In this document: positions 46,701 through 54,890 of the stretch, one piece after another | Layout: each line of letters starts with the position of its first letter | Position numbering within the stretch: position 1 is the first letter of the stretch | NCBI RefSeq assembly: GCF_012275535.1 | Contig: NZ_JAAVTK010000005.1 | Location: forward strand, 235,461 to 299,460 | From: Hymenobacter artigasi | Lineage (GTDB): Bacteria; Bacteroidota; Bacteroidia; Cytophagales; Hymenobacteraceae | Reading direction: 5' to 3' | DNA: 64,000 nt | The notes under the pieces: model-generated | Told to the model about the DNA's origin: nothing | Seen by the model: only the letters and a program-made list of their open reading frames with translations | Database searches by the model: none | Translations under genes and position numbers: made by a program

Positions 46701-48002
46701 GTCCCCGTCGGCATCCACGTCCGCTACGGCTACATACCCGCCGAAATCCGGGGCCGGGTCCGAGCCGCCCCCGAAGGTGCCGGTGCCGTTGGCCGTGTTG
46801 AGGCGCACGCTGGCTTCGGTGAGGATGTCGAGGTAGCCGTCGGCGTTCACATCGGCCAGGGCCAGGCCCGCCGCCGAGAGCACCGCCACGGTGCTCCCGC
46901 CGCCGAACGTGCCGTTGCCTGCGTTCAGACTCACCCGAACGCTGCCGTTGCCCGCCGCGTCGATGAGCGTGGTCACCAGGTCCAGGTCGCCGTCGTTGTC
47001 CACGTCGCCCAGGGCTACCACGAAGGGACCCGTGCCGACGGCCACGCTGCTGCCGTTGCTGAACACGCCGGTGTTCGAGCCCGTGGCGTTGCCGCCGTTG
47101 AGCACCACGCGCACCGCCGTGCCGTTGCCCAGCGTGCCGTTCAAGGCCACGACAAAATCCAGGTCGCCGTCGCCGTCCACGTCGCCCAGGGCCACGGTGC
47201 TGGGTCCGCTGCCCACCGCCACGTCCGAGCCGTTGCTGAACGCGCCGGTGTTGGAGCCGCTGGCATCGCCGCCATTGAGCCGGATGCTCACGGTGCTGCC
47301 CGTGCCGTTGCCGCCGCCAAAGCTGGAAGCGACCACGTCCAGGTCGCCGTCCCCGTCCACGTCGCCCAGGGCCAGGGCGATGGACTGTTGGGGCAGGTTG
47401 GCGCTCGTGGCGATGGTGTAGGTGCCGCTGCCGTTGTTGCGCAACACGGTGATGGAGCTGGCCGCGCTGTTGGCCGTCACCAGGTCCAGGTCGCCGTCGC
47501 CGTCCACGTCGCCGGCTGCGACGGCGGCGGGCATGTTGGGCACGGCCAGGCTGCTGGTGGGCACAAACGTGCCGCGGCCGGTGCCGCCCACGGCCGCGGT
47601 GAACTGCTGCACCCGGGGCTGGGCGAGCGTGCCCCCGGAGCTGGCCTGGGCCGCCGTGGTGACGGTGCTGAACACCGTTTCGCCCGGTGAGAACGCATGG
47701 GCGCTGGGCGTGAACGTGATGTTGTTGCCGCTCACCACGGCCGGGGTGGTGCCCCGGGTGCGCAGGCCGCCGCGCTGCGCGGAATAAATCTTCAGCGCGG
47801 CGGTCGAGCTGGCCGCCAGTGGTTGGTCGAAGGTGACCGTGACCGGCGTGGTGCGGGCCGCCGCCCGGCTGTTCGCCGTCGGCGACACGGCCGTAATCAC
47901 CGGGGTTTGGCCGAGCGTCAAGCCCGGGGCTGATACGAATAACAGCAGTACCGTTAGCCAGCGGGGTAGCGCCGAGAACGAAGGGGGATACAAGTGGGGC
48001 AT
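43734..48002 (-). CDS. Large T9SS-secreted FG-GAP/IPT/Ig-repeat protein
   Basis: A 1422-residue surface or secreted protein. After the signal peptide (~1-31, ending LTLGQ) comes an Ig-like domain (to ~150). Seven FG-GAP/VCBS-type calcium-binding repeats follow (DVDGDGDLDLV, DVDNDGDLDLV, DVNADGYLDIL and so on), consistent with one seven-bladed propeller. Next are two IPT/TIG domains (SFTPTSGPAGTTVTITG, SISPTSGAVGTSVTLTG), seven repeats of ~85 residues (typified by FTSTTGLSLNATTG and TPGTYTVTNTVAAA), one more Ig-like domain and a type A T9SS sorting domain (LLVYPNPTPTGQVTLEL to the C-terminal TRRLMRE). It is transcribed alone and ends at the terminator at 43682. Adhesion or matrix roles are plausible but not shown. 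Confidence 0.9.
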   Translation of the reverse strand: MPHLYPPSFSALPRWLTVLLLFVSAPGLTLGQTPVITAVSPTANSRAAARTTPVTVTFDQPLAASSTAALKIYSAQRGGLRTRGTTPAVVSGNNITFTPSAHAFSPGETVFSTVTTAAQASSGGTLAQPRVQQFTAAVGGTGRGTFVPTSSLAVPNMPAAVAAGDVDGDGDLDLVTANSAASSITVLRNNGSGTYTIATSANLPQQSIALALGDVDGDGDLDVVASSFGGGNGTGSTVSIRLNGGDASGSNTGAFSNGSDVAVGSGPSTVALGDVDGDGDLDFVVALNGTLGNGTAVRVVLNGGNATGSNTGVFSNGSSVAVGTGPFVVALGDVDNDGDLDLVTTLIDAAGNGSVRVSLNAGNGTFGGGSTVAVLSAAGLALADVNADGYLDILTEASVRLNTANGTGTFGGGSDPAPDFGGYVAVADVDADGDLDLVTGNVNGRSSLSVRLNNGSGTFSGGYDLNLGDQKYYITLADVDGDGDVDVVSANPKDAQSVSILLNAAAPAPTITSFTPTSGPAGTTVTITGTNLTGTSVITFGGTGANTVTSGFTVNAAGTQITGIVVPTGAQTGPISVTAPGGTATSTTPFTVPVPTLTSISPTSGAVGTSVTLTGTLLSGATQVSFNGTTTSTFTSNSATQFVLAVPPGATTGPVTVTTPAGTSNAVTFTVTCPVATITYSAASYCQTASNNPAPTITGPTGGSFTSTTGLMLNATTGVITLASTTPGTYTIRYTGGTASCPTSATAQVTVVAAPVATFSYPTATTYCAGSTSTVTPTLDTGASAGIFTSTTGLSINATTGVITLSTSTAGTYTVTNTVAAASGCAAATATTTVTITPATTATFAYSGATFCATGTNPTPTVTGTSGGTFSSTTGLSLNATTGAINLSNSTPGTYTVTYTVAGVCGSAATASVTITSGQVAAFSYGNAATYCVSGTTNPALTLGTGATAGTFTSTTGLTLNATTGAITLASSTAGTYTVTNTVAAAGGCAAATATSTVTITAAPIALFSYGASIPTFCVSGTTDPTVVLVAGASRGVFTSTTGLSINAASGLIVLSASTPGTYTVTNTVAAANGCATTTATTQVTITAFPVATFSYASATYCVTGTNPAPVLAAGASAGSFLASIPGLVIDANTGVINLAASTPGTYTVTNGIGAAGGCAATTATTPVTITAAPTAAFSYATTSACAGSATLLPVTLGTGASAGTFTASTGLSLNATTGAVDPATSTTGTYTVTNTVAAAGGCAAATATATFTVNPRPATPTLSVVYNGTTTTLTSSATTGNQFFLNGVAIAGATGQTYVVNGLPAQYGSYTVTTTNANGCVSLPSTPRVITAARNGIAGTSLLVYPNPTPTGQVTLELTGYRLATQFTVLDALGRVILSELLPANAGTATRTLDLTGVATGVYLLRLRNTDGVETRRLMRE

Positions 48003-48116
48003 AGGGCGTGAAAAGGAAGGGAATTGATTGGGAGATGGAAGAATGCGATAAAGGTAAATCCGGTATTATACTCCGGCCGTGGTTTGTCACCCAGGCCATG
48101 GACGGCGGGACGTGTC

Positions 48117-48584
48117 TTACCGCCGGGCTACGGGCGTCGGTAAAAAAGTAACAGAAAGCGGCTCGCCCGACGGTAGCACGCACCGAAATTCGCCCTGCAC
48201 CGTTTGCGCGTCGGGCGCATAAAAGCTGTGGCCGCTGGCCTGTGTGGCCGCGCCTTCCTCGGTGCTGACGGCCACTACATCGGTTTCAACGAGCGAGAAC
48301 GTTCCGCGAGCGGCCGTAAAGCGCGCCCGCAGTCGCTGGCCGTCGGGCAGGTCGCCCGAAATCACCAGCCGCTGCGTCGAGTCATGCGGGGACACTTCGA
48401 TGCGACCCCGACCCAATGGGTAGGGCCGCAAGCCGGGCTGTTGCACCGTAAGCCGGATAAATGGCATGCGGGCTACTTGGGCCTCTTGTTGCCGGATGGC
48501 GTGCTGGCCCTGTTCCTTCAGGTGTTGGCTCCAGCCAAGCCCTGCGAGGAGTAGGAAAGTGAACACGCCCAGGGTCCAGCCCAC
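48117..48584 (-). CDS. Hypothetical single-pass membrane protein
   Basis: About 155 residues with one N-terminal hydrophobic segment (GWTLGVFTFLLLAGLGW) followed by a hydrophilic domain (MPFIRLTVQQPGLRPYPLGR, RLVISGDLPDGQRLRARFTA, SFYAPDAQTVQGEFRCVLPS) that looks rich in beta strands. The first codon would be GTG; no good ATG is nearby, so the 5' end is uncertain. It lies between the T9SS protein gene and a gene fragment. I do not recognise the family. Confidence 0.55.
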   Translation of the reverse strand: MGWTLGVFTFLLLAGLGWSQHLKEQGQHAIRQQEAQVARMPFIRLTVQQPGLRPYPLGRGRIEVSPHDSTQRLVISGDLPDGQRLRARFTAARGTFSLVETDVVAVSTEEGAATQASGHSFYAPDAQTVQGEFRCVLPSGEPLSVTFLPTPVARR

Positions 48585-48593
48585 GACCTCTTT

Positions 48594-48957
48594 CAGGCCC
48601 CGTGGGGCGTGAGCAGGTAGTTTTCGGCCCTACTGGTGGCATTGTCGTTATGGTCGAACACGGCGAAGGTGTATTCCACATTGGTTACCAGGCCCGTTAG
48701 CGTCAGCGACGTCGAGCTGGTGGCCCCGACCACGTAGGTGCCGGGGGCCGGCTGGTCGCCCTGACCGAAGGTGGCCTTGGCGGCGTACGTCGTGCCGTCC
48801 AGGGGCTGGAAGCCCAGGGCCGGCTCTTGGGTAACGAGCCGCAGCTGCTTGCTGCCGTTGCCGCCGCTGATGGCGAGCGTGACCGTGGTGGGGGCCGCTC
48901 GCTGCCCGCGGGCATCTGGCAGAGGATGCGCCGGTGGCCGGGGTCGAACACCGACAC
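48594..48957 (-). pseudogene. C-terminal fragment of a secreted Fn3/Ig-like domain protein
   Basis: The frame ending at 48594 reads NGSKQLRLVTQEPALGFQPL, GTTYAAKATFGQGDQPAPGT, YVVGATSSTSLTLTGLVTNV and EYTFAVFDHNDNATSRAENY, a fibronectin/Ig-like domain common in Bacteroidota surface proteins. The upstream part is lost or out of frame (another frame gives VSVFDPGHRRILCQMPAGSE). There is no start codon or signal peptide, so it is a remnant. Confidence 0.55.
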
Positions 48958-49045
48958 CCAGCCTACCCCGATGCCTTCGGCGTGGGCAGCCAGGTAATCA
49001 TGCCTGAGCGGCCACCCGCCGCGCCGGCCGTCGGGGCTGGATGAA

Positions 49046-49624
49046 TTAGCCGTTCAGGCCCAGCAGGTTCCAGCGCCCGTGCTGCTGCTGCAGCCGGGTC
49101 ACCGACGCGAAATCAACCTGCAGCTGAAACGCGTTGCGCAGGGGCATTTCCAGGCAGTGGGCCACCAGTGCCCGGATGGTGCCGCCGTGGGTGAACACCA
49201 GCGTGGCCGCGTCTTTTCGGAGCGGGACCGCTGACGCCTCCAGGTCGGCCAAAAAGGCGGCGGCCCGCGCCTGTACGGCCCCAAATGTTTCGCCACCGGG
49301 TGGGGCCAGGTTCACGTAGTCGGCCATCCAGGGCGCAGTTTCGGCGGCGGGCAGGTCGTTCCAGGCGCGGTTTTCCCAGGTGCCAAAATGCATTTCGCGC
49401 AGGCGCTCATCCGGCGTCACCTCGGCGGCAAATTCGGCGGCCAGGGCCAGGCAGCGGGCGGCGGGGCTGCTAAAGGCGCGGTAACCCGCCGCCGGGGCGG
49501 GCGGGAGCTTGGCCCGCAGCTGGGCAGCTTCGGTGGCGAAAGTGTCGGCCAGGGGCACGTCGTGGTGGCCGTAGCAGATGCCCGCAGCGGCGACGGCCGT
49601 GTGGCGAATCAGGTAGATGGTCAT
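49046..49624 (-). CDS. cobC: Alpha-ribazole phosphatase (histidine phosphatase family)
   Basis: Removes the 5'-phosphate from alpha-ribazole phosphate or adenosylcobalamin phosphate in nucleotide loop assembly. The 192-residue histidine phosphatase has the active-site motif MTIYLIRHTAVAAAGICYGH, the Glu region REMHFGTWENRAWNDLP and the second His in VFTHGGTIRALVAH. It is the last gene of the cobamide operon; its ATG overlaps the cobS stop by 4 bases. Confidence 0.9.
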   Translation of the reverse strand: MTIYLIRHTAVAAAGICYGHHDVPLADTFATEAAQLRAKLPPAPAAGYRAFSSPAARCLALAAEFAAEVTPDERLREMHFGTWENRAWNDLPAAETAPWMADYVNLAPPGGETFGAVQARAAAFLADLEASAVPLRKDAATLVFTHGGTIRALVAHCLEMPLRNAFQLQVDFASVTRLQQQHGRWNLLGLNG

Positions 49625-50421
49625 GCCAGGTGCACGGTTAGGGATAGGTAAATCAGGGCTTCGGCCAGCTGCTGGGTGGCCCCCAGGCAGTCGCCGGTGT
49701 AGCCGCCCAGCCAGCGCTTAAACCAGCGCCCGAGCACCAGCTGTAGCACCAGCAGCGGCAACAGCACCCACAGCAGCGCCGGTGCCGGCCGCCACAACAC
49801 CAGTGCAAGCAGCGGTGCCAGGCCGAGCAGCGCGGCTACGGCCAGGCGGCCGTTGGGCATGCTTTGGGCCACGGGCTTGGCCTTGCCGTCGTCCAGGTCT
49901 TCGCGGGCGTAGGGCAGGGTGCGCACGAAGGTGAGCGCCGTGAGCCGGCTCAGCGGATGGGCCACCAGCAGCAGCACCGGCACCGAGAGGCCCGGCCGGC
50001 CGGGGTTGGCCGCGCTGCTGAGCGCTGCCACCTTGATGGCCAGCACCAGGCCCAACCCGACCAGCCCGTAGGTGCCAATGCGGCTGTCTTTCATGATATC
50101 GAGGATGCGCGCCCGGGTCCAGCCGCCGCCGAAGCCGTCGCACATGTCGGCCAGCCCGTCTTCGTGAAAGGCCCCGGTGAGCAGCACGCCCGCGCCGGTG
50201 CTCAGCAGCACCGCCACCACCGGCGGCCACAGCAGCGCCGCACCCCAGTACACGGCGGCCGCTCCGGCCCCCACCAGCCAGCCGATGAGCGGGAAGTACA
50301 CCGTGGCCCGGTTCAGCTGCTCCGGCTCGTGACCCACCCAGCGCGGGCAGGGCAGCCGCGTGTAAAACATCACGGCCGTAAGCAGCAGGCGGAGTTGGGC
50401 ACGCGGCCAGGAATCAGGCAT
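49621..50421 (-). CDS. cobS: Adenosylcobinamide-GDP ribazoletransferase
   Basis: Joins adenosylcobinamide-GDP to alpha-ribazole(-phosphate), the final assembly step, at the inner membrane. The protein is ~266 residues with several hydrophobic segments and the family signature FHEDGLADMCDGFGGGWTR with the metal-binding Asp residues; the C-terminus has WLGGYTGDCLGATQQLAEAL. The frame opens with TTG at 50427, so the ATG at 50421 (MPDSWPRAQLRLLLTAVMF) is used. It overlaps cobC by 4 bases and follows cobT. Confidence 0.92.
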   Translation of the reverse strand: MPDSWPRAQLRLLLTAVMFYTRLPCPRWVGHEPEQLNRATVYFPLIGWLVGAGAAAVYWGAALLWPPVVAVLLSTGAGVLLTGAFHEDGLADMCDGFGGGWTRARILDIMKDSRIGTYGLVGLGLVLAIKVAALSSAANPGRPGLSVPVLLLVAHPLSRLTALTFVRTLPYAREDLDDGKAKPVAQSMPNGRLAVAALLGLAPLLALVLWRPAPALLWVLLPLLVLQLVLGRWFKRWLGGYTGDCLGATQQLAEALIYLSLTVHLA

Positions 50422-50441
50422 GAGCAAGCAAAATAATAAGA

Positions 50442-51488
50442 TTATGCCCCGGAGTCATCACTTACACCCGCACTTTCAAAGGAAGCCATTTCGTTGAGGA
50501 AGCTCACCGCCGCCTGCACCAGCGGATACGCCAGCGCCGCGCCGGTGCCCTCCCCCAGGCGCAGGCCCAGGCGTAGCAGCGGCGTGCCCCCCAGCTCGGC
50601 CAGCAGCAAGCGGTGCCCTTGCTCGCCGGACTCGTGGCAGAACACACAATAATCCAGCACCGCCGGGCCCAGCCGGGCCGCCACCAGAAGCGCCGCCGTG
50701 GCAATAAAGCCATCTATCAATAGCAGCATCCGGTGCTCGGCGGCCCGCAGCAGGGCCCCGCACATCTGCGCAATCTCAAAGCCGCCGAACGTGGCCAGCA
50801 CGGCCAGCGGCTCGGTGCCTACACCGGGATGGGCGGTAACGGCCTGCGTAAGCGTATCGAGCTTGCGGGCCAGGCCCGCCGCGTCCAGGCCGGTACCTCG
50901 GCCCACGCACTCGGCCAGCGGCCGGCCGGTGAGCCGGTGCATAAGCACCGCCGCGGCGGAGGTGTTGCCGATGCCCATCTCGCCCACGCCCAGCACGTTG
51001 GCACCGCCGCCGTGCAGCTCATCAACCAGCCGGGCGCCGCGTTGCAGGGCATCGGCGCACTGGGCGGCGCTCATGGCCGGCTCGTACAGGAAATTGCGGG
51101 TGCCCTCGGCGATTTTCTCGTCGCGCACGGCGGGCAGGTCGGCAAAGGAGCCGCGCACGCCCGCGTCCACGATAGTCAGACCCAGTCCGTTCTGACGGCA
51201 GAACACGTTGATGGCCGCCCCGCCGCCGGCGAAGTTGCGCACCATCTGGTGCGTCACCTCGGGCGGGTATTGGCTCACGCCGGCCTGGGTAATGCCGTGG
51301 TCGGCGGCGAACACCAGCACGTGCGGCCGCAGCAGCGTCGGCGTCAGGGTTTGCTGCACCAGGGCTATTTGATGGGCCAAGGCTTCGAGCTGGCCCAAGG
51401 CACCCAGCGGCTTGGTTTTGGTGTCGATTTTGTGCTGGATGGAGGCGCTCAGCGCGGCATCGGGCGGGGTAATGCTCCAAGTGCTCAC
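50442..51488 (-). CDS. cobT: Nicotinate-nucleotide--dimethylbenzimidazole phosphoribosyltransferase
   Basis: Activates the lower-ligand base (dimethylbenzimidazole or a related base) to alpha-ribazole phosphate. The 348-residue enzyme shows [20 protein letters not shown] at the start, [17 protein letters not shown], the [12 protein letters not shown] region, [20 protein letters not shown] and the catalytic Glu near the C-terminus ([18 protein letters not shown]). The start is GTG at 51488, overlapping the pduO stop by 4 bases. No dimethylbenzimidazole synthesis gene is in the window, so the base is probably taken up or made elsewhere. Confidence 0.94.
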   Translation of the reverse strand: MSTWSITPPDAALSASIQHKIDTKTKPLGALGQLEALAHQIALVQQTLTPTLLRPHVLVFAADHGITQAGVSQYPPEVTHQMVRNFAGGGAAINVFCRQNGLGLTIVDAGVRGSFADLPAVRDEKIAEGTRNFLYEPAMSAAQCADALQRGARLVDELHGGGANVLGVGEMGIGNTSAAAVLMHRLTGRPLAECVGRGTGLDAAGLARKLDTLTQAVTAHPGVGTEPLAVLATFGGFEIAQMCGALLRAAEHRMLLLIDGFIATAALLVAARLGPAVLDYCVFCHESGEQGHRLLLAELGGTPLLRLGLRLGEGTGAALAYPLVQAAVSFLNEMASFESAGVSDDSGA

Positions 51489-52093
51489 GCGGCGGGCTGC
51501 TCGGGTTGGGGCGCGTCCTCGGCGCGCTTGAAACGCTTATAGAGGAAGAGCTGCCACTTCTCTTCGGCCACGCCGGCCTGGTCCATCTCGGCACGGGCCA
51601 AAGTGAAAAACAGGTCCGACAAACGGTTAATGTAGGCCGGGATGACGGGGTCCACCGCGTCGGTGGCCATCAGGCTCACCAGGCGGCGCTCGCCGCGGCG
51701 CATCTGGGTACGCACCACGTGGCACAGGGCCGAGACTTCGTTGCCGCCGGGCAGCAGGAAGTAGTCGGAGGCCGTTTTCATCTGGCCTTCCAGCTCGTCT
51801 ATCCACTCCTCGCACTGCCGCGCGCCCTCGGCCGGCATGGGGTTGGTGTTGACTTTTTTGGCATCTGAAGGCCGGGCCAGGTGCGACATCATGTCCATCA
51901 AGTCCTTCTGGATGGTGTGCAGCTGCGGCTGCCAGGCATGTTCCGCACCGAGCTTCACGCGCAGCAAACCCAGCGTGGAGTTGGCCTCGTCGAGGTCGCC
52001 CATGCACTCCACGCGCACGTCGTCCTTGGGCACGCGCGAGCCGCCGAAGAGGCCCGTGGTGCCGGCATCACCTTTTTTAGTGTAAATTTTCAT
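51485..52093 (-). CDS. pduO: PduO-type ATP:cob(I)alamin adenosyltransferase
   Basis: Adds the 5'-deoxyadenosyl ligand to reduced corrinoids. At 202 residues it has the PduO-type ATP-binding N-terminus [20 protein letters not shown], then [16 protein letters not shown], and the later motif [24 protein letters not shown] sequence ([15 protein letters not shown]) with [11 protein letters not shown] and [13 protein letters not shown]. It sits between cobU and cobT with overlap to cobT, as expected for a salvage operon. Confidence 0.93.
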   Translation of the reverse strand: MKIYTKKGDAGTTGLFGGSRVPKDDVRVECMGDLDEANSTLGLLRVKLGAEHAWQPQLHTIQKDLMDMMSHLARPSDAKKVNTNPMPAEGARQCEEWIDELEGQMKTASDYFLLPGGNEVSALCHVVRTQMRRGERRLVSLMATDAVDPVIPAYINRLSDLFFTLARAEMDQAGVAEEKWQLFLYKRFKRAEDAPQPEQPAA

Positions 52094-52118
52094 GGGATGG
52101 GAATGTTTTATTGAACAG

Positions 52119-52622
52119 TTATTTCACGACCAGCGGCAGGCCCGACACCATGAAAATGGCGCGGTCGGCCCGCTGGGCAATGTGCTGGTTGAGCCAGCCC
52201 TGCAGGTCCGTGAACTTGCGGCCAGCGTCGGTGGTCGCGTGCAGGCCCATGCCCAGTTCATTAGAAATGACCAGTAGGTTGCAGTCCAGCAGCAGCAGCT
52301 TGTCGAACTCCGCTTTAGCTTGCTCCAGCGCCGTGTCCACGTCGTATTCGGCGTCGGCGAAGAAGTTGGTGAGCCAGAGCGTCACGCAGTCCAGCACCAC
52401 GGTGCGGCCGGCCAGGGCCAGGCGGCTCGGGTACTTCTCTTCTTCCAGAGTAGTCCAGCGGGCGTCGCGGTCGGCTACGTGCCGGGCAATGCGCTGGCGG
52501 TGGTCATCGTCCCAGGCCCGCGACGTGGCCAGGTACACGGGGTTGGGGCTGTGCTGCAGGGCCAGGTCCTGGGCGTAGCGGCTTTTGCCCGAGCGCTGCC
52601 CGCCGGAGATGTACGTGAGCAC
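52119..52622 (-). CDS. cobU: Adenosylcobinamide kinase/guanylyltransferase
   Basis: Bifunctional enzyme that phosphorylates adenosylcobinamide and adds GMP. The 167 residues show the P-loop ISGGQRSGKSRYAQDLAL, the catalytic His region (ARHVADRDARWTTLEE), VVLDCVTLWLTNFF and the C-terminal VISNELGMGLHATTDAGRKF. The start is GTG at 52622, two bases after the btuB stop. Cobinamide salvage is its main role here, together with CbiB products. Confidence 0.93.
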   Translation of the reverse strand: MLTYISGGQRSGKSRYAQDLALQHSPNPVYLATSRAWDDDHRQRIARHVADRDARWTTLEEEKYPSRLALAGRTVVLDCVTLWLTNFFADAEYDVDTALEQAKAEFDKLLLLDCNLLVISNELGMGLHATTDAGRKFTDLQGWLNQHIAQRADRAIFMVSGLPLVVK

Positions 52623-52624
52623 GG

Positions 52625-54853
52625 CTAGAATGTGAGCGTGTAGCGGCCGCTGATGTTGCGGCCGGGCAGGTTGAAACCGCGCTTCTCGTAGTAGTTTTCA
52701 TCGGTCAGGTTATTCACCAGCACCGACAAGGTGTGGCGCTCGGCTAGGGTGTAGCCCGCCGAGAAGTCCAGGGTCATGTAGCGCGGGTACTCGATTTGCG
52801 GCGACTTGCTATCCGTGAAGTCCGTGTCGCGGCGGGTGCCCACGTAGTGCCCGGTCAGGCGGGCACGCAGGCCGTGCTTGCCGTCGTAGGCCACGCCATA
52901 GTTGCCGCTGAGCTTGGCCACGTTGAAGATGTCGCGGGTGGTCTGCGAGCCGTCCACGTTGTTCACCACGTCTTCGGCCCGGGATATTTTGGTGCCGCCC
53001 GCAAACACCCGCAGCACGTAGCGGCTGTCGGCGAGGGCGCCGAAGTCGTAGCCGGCTTCGGCCTCCAGGCCCCGGATGTTGCTGTCGTTGGCGTTCACGT
53101 AGTTGGTGCGCGAGCGCACCAGGTAACCTTCCGGGGTGGTTTCGCCCACGGGGTTGCTCACGCGGGTGGTGATGCGGTCCTGCACGCGGGTGGCGAAGTA
53201 GGTGACGTCGGCCGCGAAGCCGGTGGCGGGGCGGTCGAAGCGCAGGCCGGCGTCCCAGGTCACGCTGTTTTCGTTTTTCAGGTCCGGGTTGCCCTGCGTG
53301 ATGGCCGCGGTACGTGGCGTGCCGGTGGCGCTCACCGACTGCGAGAAGCCCGCCACGTTGAAGGCATCGGGCGTGACGTAGGCCCGTCCGATGGTGCCGT
53401 GCGCCCGCAGGCCGTCGAGCACCTCCAACTGCGCGCCCAGGCTGGGGCTGAAGAAGGGGTTGGTTTTCTGGCCCGGCGTGAAGGTGGTGAGCAGGTCGGT
53501 GGCCTGGCTGCGGTAGGTAATGAAGTCGTAGCGGGCGCCGGGTGTGAGCACCAGCTTGTCGCCGAGCAGCCGCAGCTGGCCCTGAGCGTAGACGCCGGTC
53601 GTGTTCAGCTCGTAGTTGGGACTGAAGGGCGCGAGGTTGGCGCCGGCGGCATTGAAACGCAGGGAGTTGCTCCGGGCTTCGTTGCGGTCCACGCCCACCG
53701 TGATGGCCTGCCGACCCAGCTTGATGACGTCCTTCACCTGCAGCCCGCGCCACTGCAGCTCGCTCTGAAAGGAGCGGTAGGGGGCAATGGCCACGTTGTT
53801 GAAGTCGGCCAGCGTGTTGTTGTCGTTGGTTTCCTGCGAAGCATAGCCGCGCACGAACAGCTGGTGGCGAGCGTAGTCGCCGGTGGCGCTCAGGTCGATG
53901 TTCTGCCGCCCGATGTCTTTGGTCGAGGGCCCAAGGTCGCCGTAGAAAATGTCGTTCGGGGCCTGCACGCCGCGGGCCACAAACCGCTCGCCGCGCACGT
54001 CCACTCGCCACTTCTCGCTTAGCTGGTAGCCCAGGCGCAGGGCGCCCGAGTAGTAGCCCAGCTTGGTGAAGGCCCGGCGCTGGCCATCGGCGCGGGCATC
54101 GTCGGTGCTCAGGGTGGTGCCGTCGGCGTAGTATTTGGTGGCACTGCCGCCGTCGAGCCAGCGGCGGAACACGCCGCCCTCGCCCAGCTTATAATCCTGG
54201 GCCCGGTCATACAAGCCGAAGGACAAGTCAAAGTCAAGCCCCTTGGTGATGTTGCCGCCCGTGGCCGCCCCAATGCGGAAGGTGCGGTAGCTGCCGTAGC
54301 CGGCCGAGAGTGCAGTGCGCACCTCGCCGCGCGACTTGCGCGTGAGCACGTTCACCACGCCGCCCATGGCCTGCGAGCCGTAGAGCGCCGAGGCCGGCCC
54401 CTTGAGTACCTCAATCTGCTCCACGCCGTTCAGGTCGAGGGTGGCCAGGTTGGCCGTGCCGGCCGGGCGGCCATCCACCAGCAGCAGGGTGCGCTGGTTC
54501 AGGCCGCCGGTCTGGGGCCGGAAGCCCCGGATGCCCACGCCCGCCAGCAAGCCGGGGTACTGCACGATGTCGACGGACGCATTCTTTTTGAGCACGTCGG
54601 TGAACTCCAGCGCCGGTGTCTGCTGAATATCCTGCCGACTGATAACCTGAATTTGCTGGGGCACCTGGCTGCGCGCAGTGGCCGTGCGGTTGGCCGTCAC
54701 CACCACCTCGCCGAGGCGCTGGCGCCGGAGGGTGTCGGCGGGTGCCTGGGCCTGGGCTACCTGGGCGCCACCGGCCAGCAGGGCCGTTCCTAGCAGGACC
54801 AGGGCTTTCGAGCGCGCATTCAGGTTTAATCGATGGGAATAGGTGTTTGTCAT
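52625..54853 (-). CDS. btuB: TonB-dependent corrinoid receptor (BtuB type)
   Basis: A 742-residue outer-membrane receptor for cobalamin and other corrinoids. The N-terminal signal peptide (ending near AQVAQAQ) is followed by the TonB box and plug (VVVTANRTATARSQVPQQIQ, VDIVQYPGLLAGVGIRGFRP, VLKGPASALYGSQAMGGVVN) and a 22-strand barrel ending in RNISGRYTLTF. No carboxypeptidase-like extension is present, in contrast to SusC-type proteins. It follows btuFCD and precedes cobU, and the riboswitch at 58.4 kb should control it. Confidence 0.9.
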   Translation of the reverse strand: MTNTYSHRLNLNARSKALVLLGTALLAGGAQVAQAQAPADTLRRQRLGEVVVTANRTATARSQVPQQIQVISRQDIQQTPALEFTDVLKKNASVDIVQYPGLLAGVGIRGFRPQTGGLNQRTLLLVDGRPAGTANLATLDLNGVEQIEVLKGPASALYGSQAMGGVVNVLTRKSRGEVRTALSAGYGSYRTFRIGAATGGNITKGLDFDLSFGLYDRAQDYKLGEGGVFRRWLDGGSATKYYADGTTLSTDDARADGQRRAFTKLGYYSGALRLGYQLSEKWRVDVRGERFVARGVQAPNDIFYGDLGPSTKDIGRQNIDLSATGDYARHQLFVRGYASQETNDNNTLADFNNVAIAPYRSFQSELQWRGLQVKDVIKLGRQAITVGVDRNEARSNSLRFNAAGANLAPFSPNYELNTTGVYAQGQLRLLGDKLVLTPGARYDFITYRSQATDLLTTFTPGQKTNPFFSPSLGAQLEVLDGLRAHGTIGRAYVTPDAFNVAGFSQSVSATGTPRTAAITQGNPDLKNENSVTWDAGLRFDRPATGFAADVTYFATRVQDRITTRVSNPVGETTPEGYLVRSRTNYVNANDSNIRGLEAEAGYDFGALADSRYVLRVFAGGTKISRAEDVVNNVDGSQTTRDIFNVAKLSGNYGVAYDGKHGLRARLTGHYVGTRRDTDFTDSKSPQIEYPRYMTLDFSAGYTLAERHTLSVLVNNLTDENYYEKRGFNLPGRNISGRYTLTF

Positions 54854-54890
54854 TGGTTGTTAAGAAGTTGTTGAAGTCTTGCTTGCAGTA

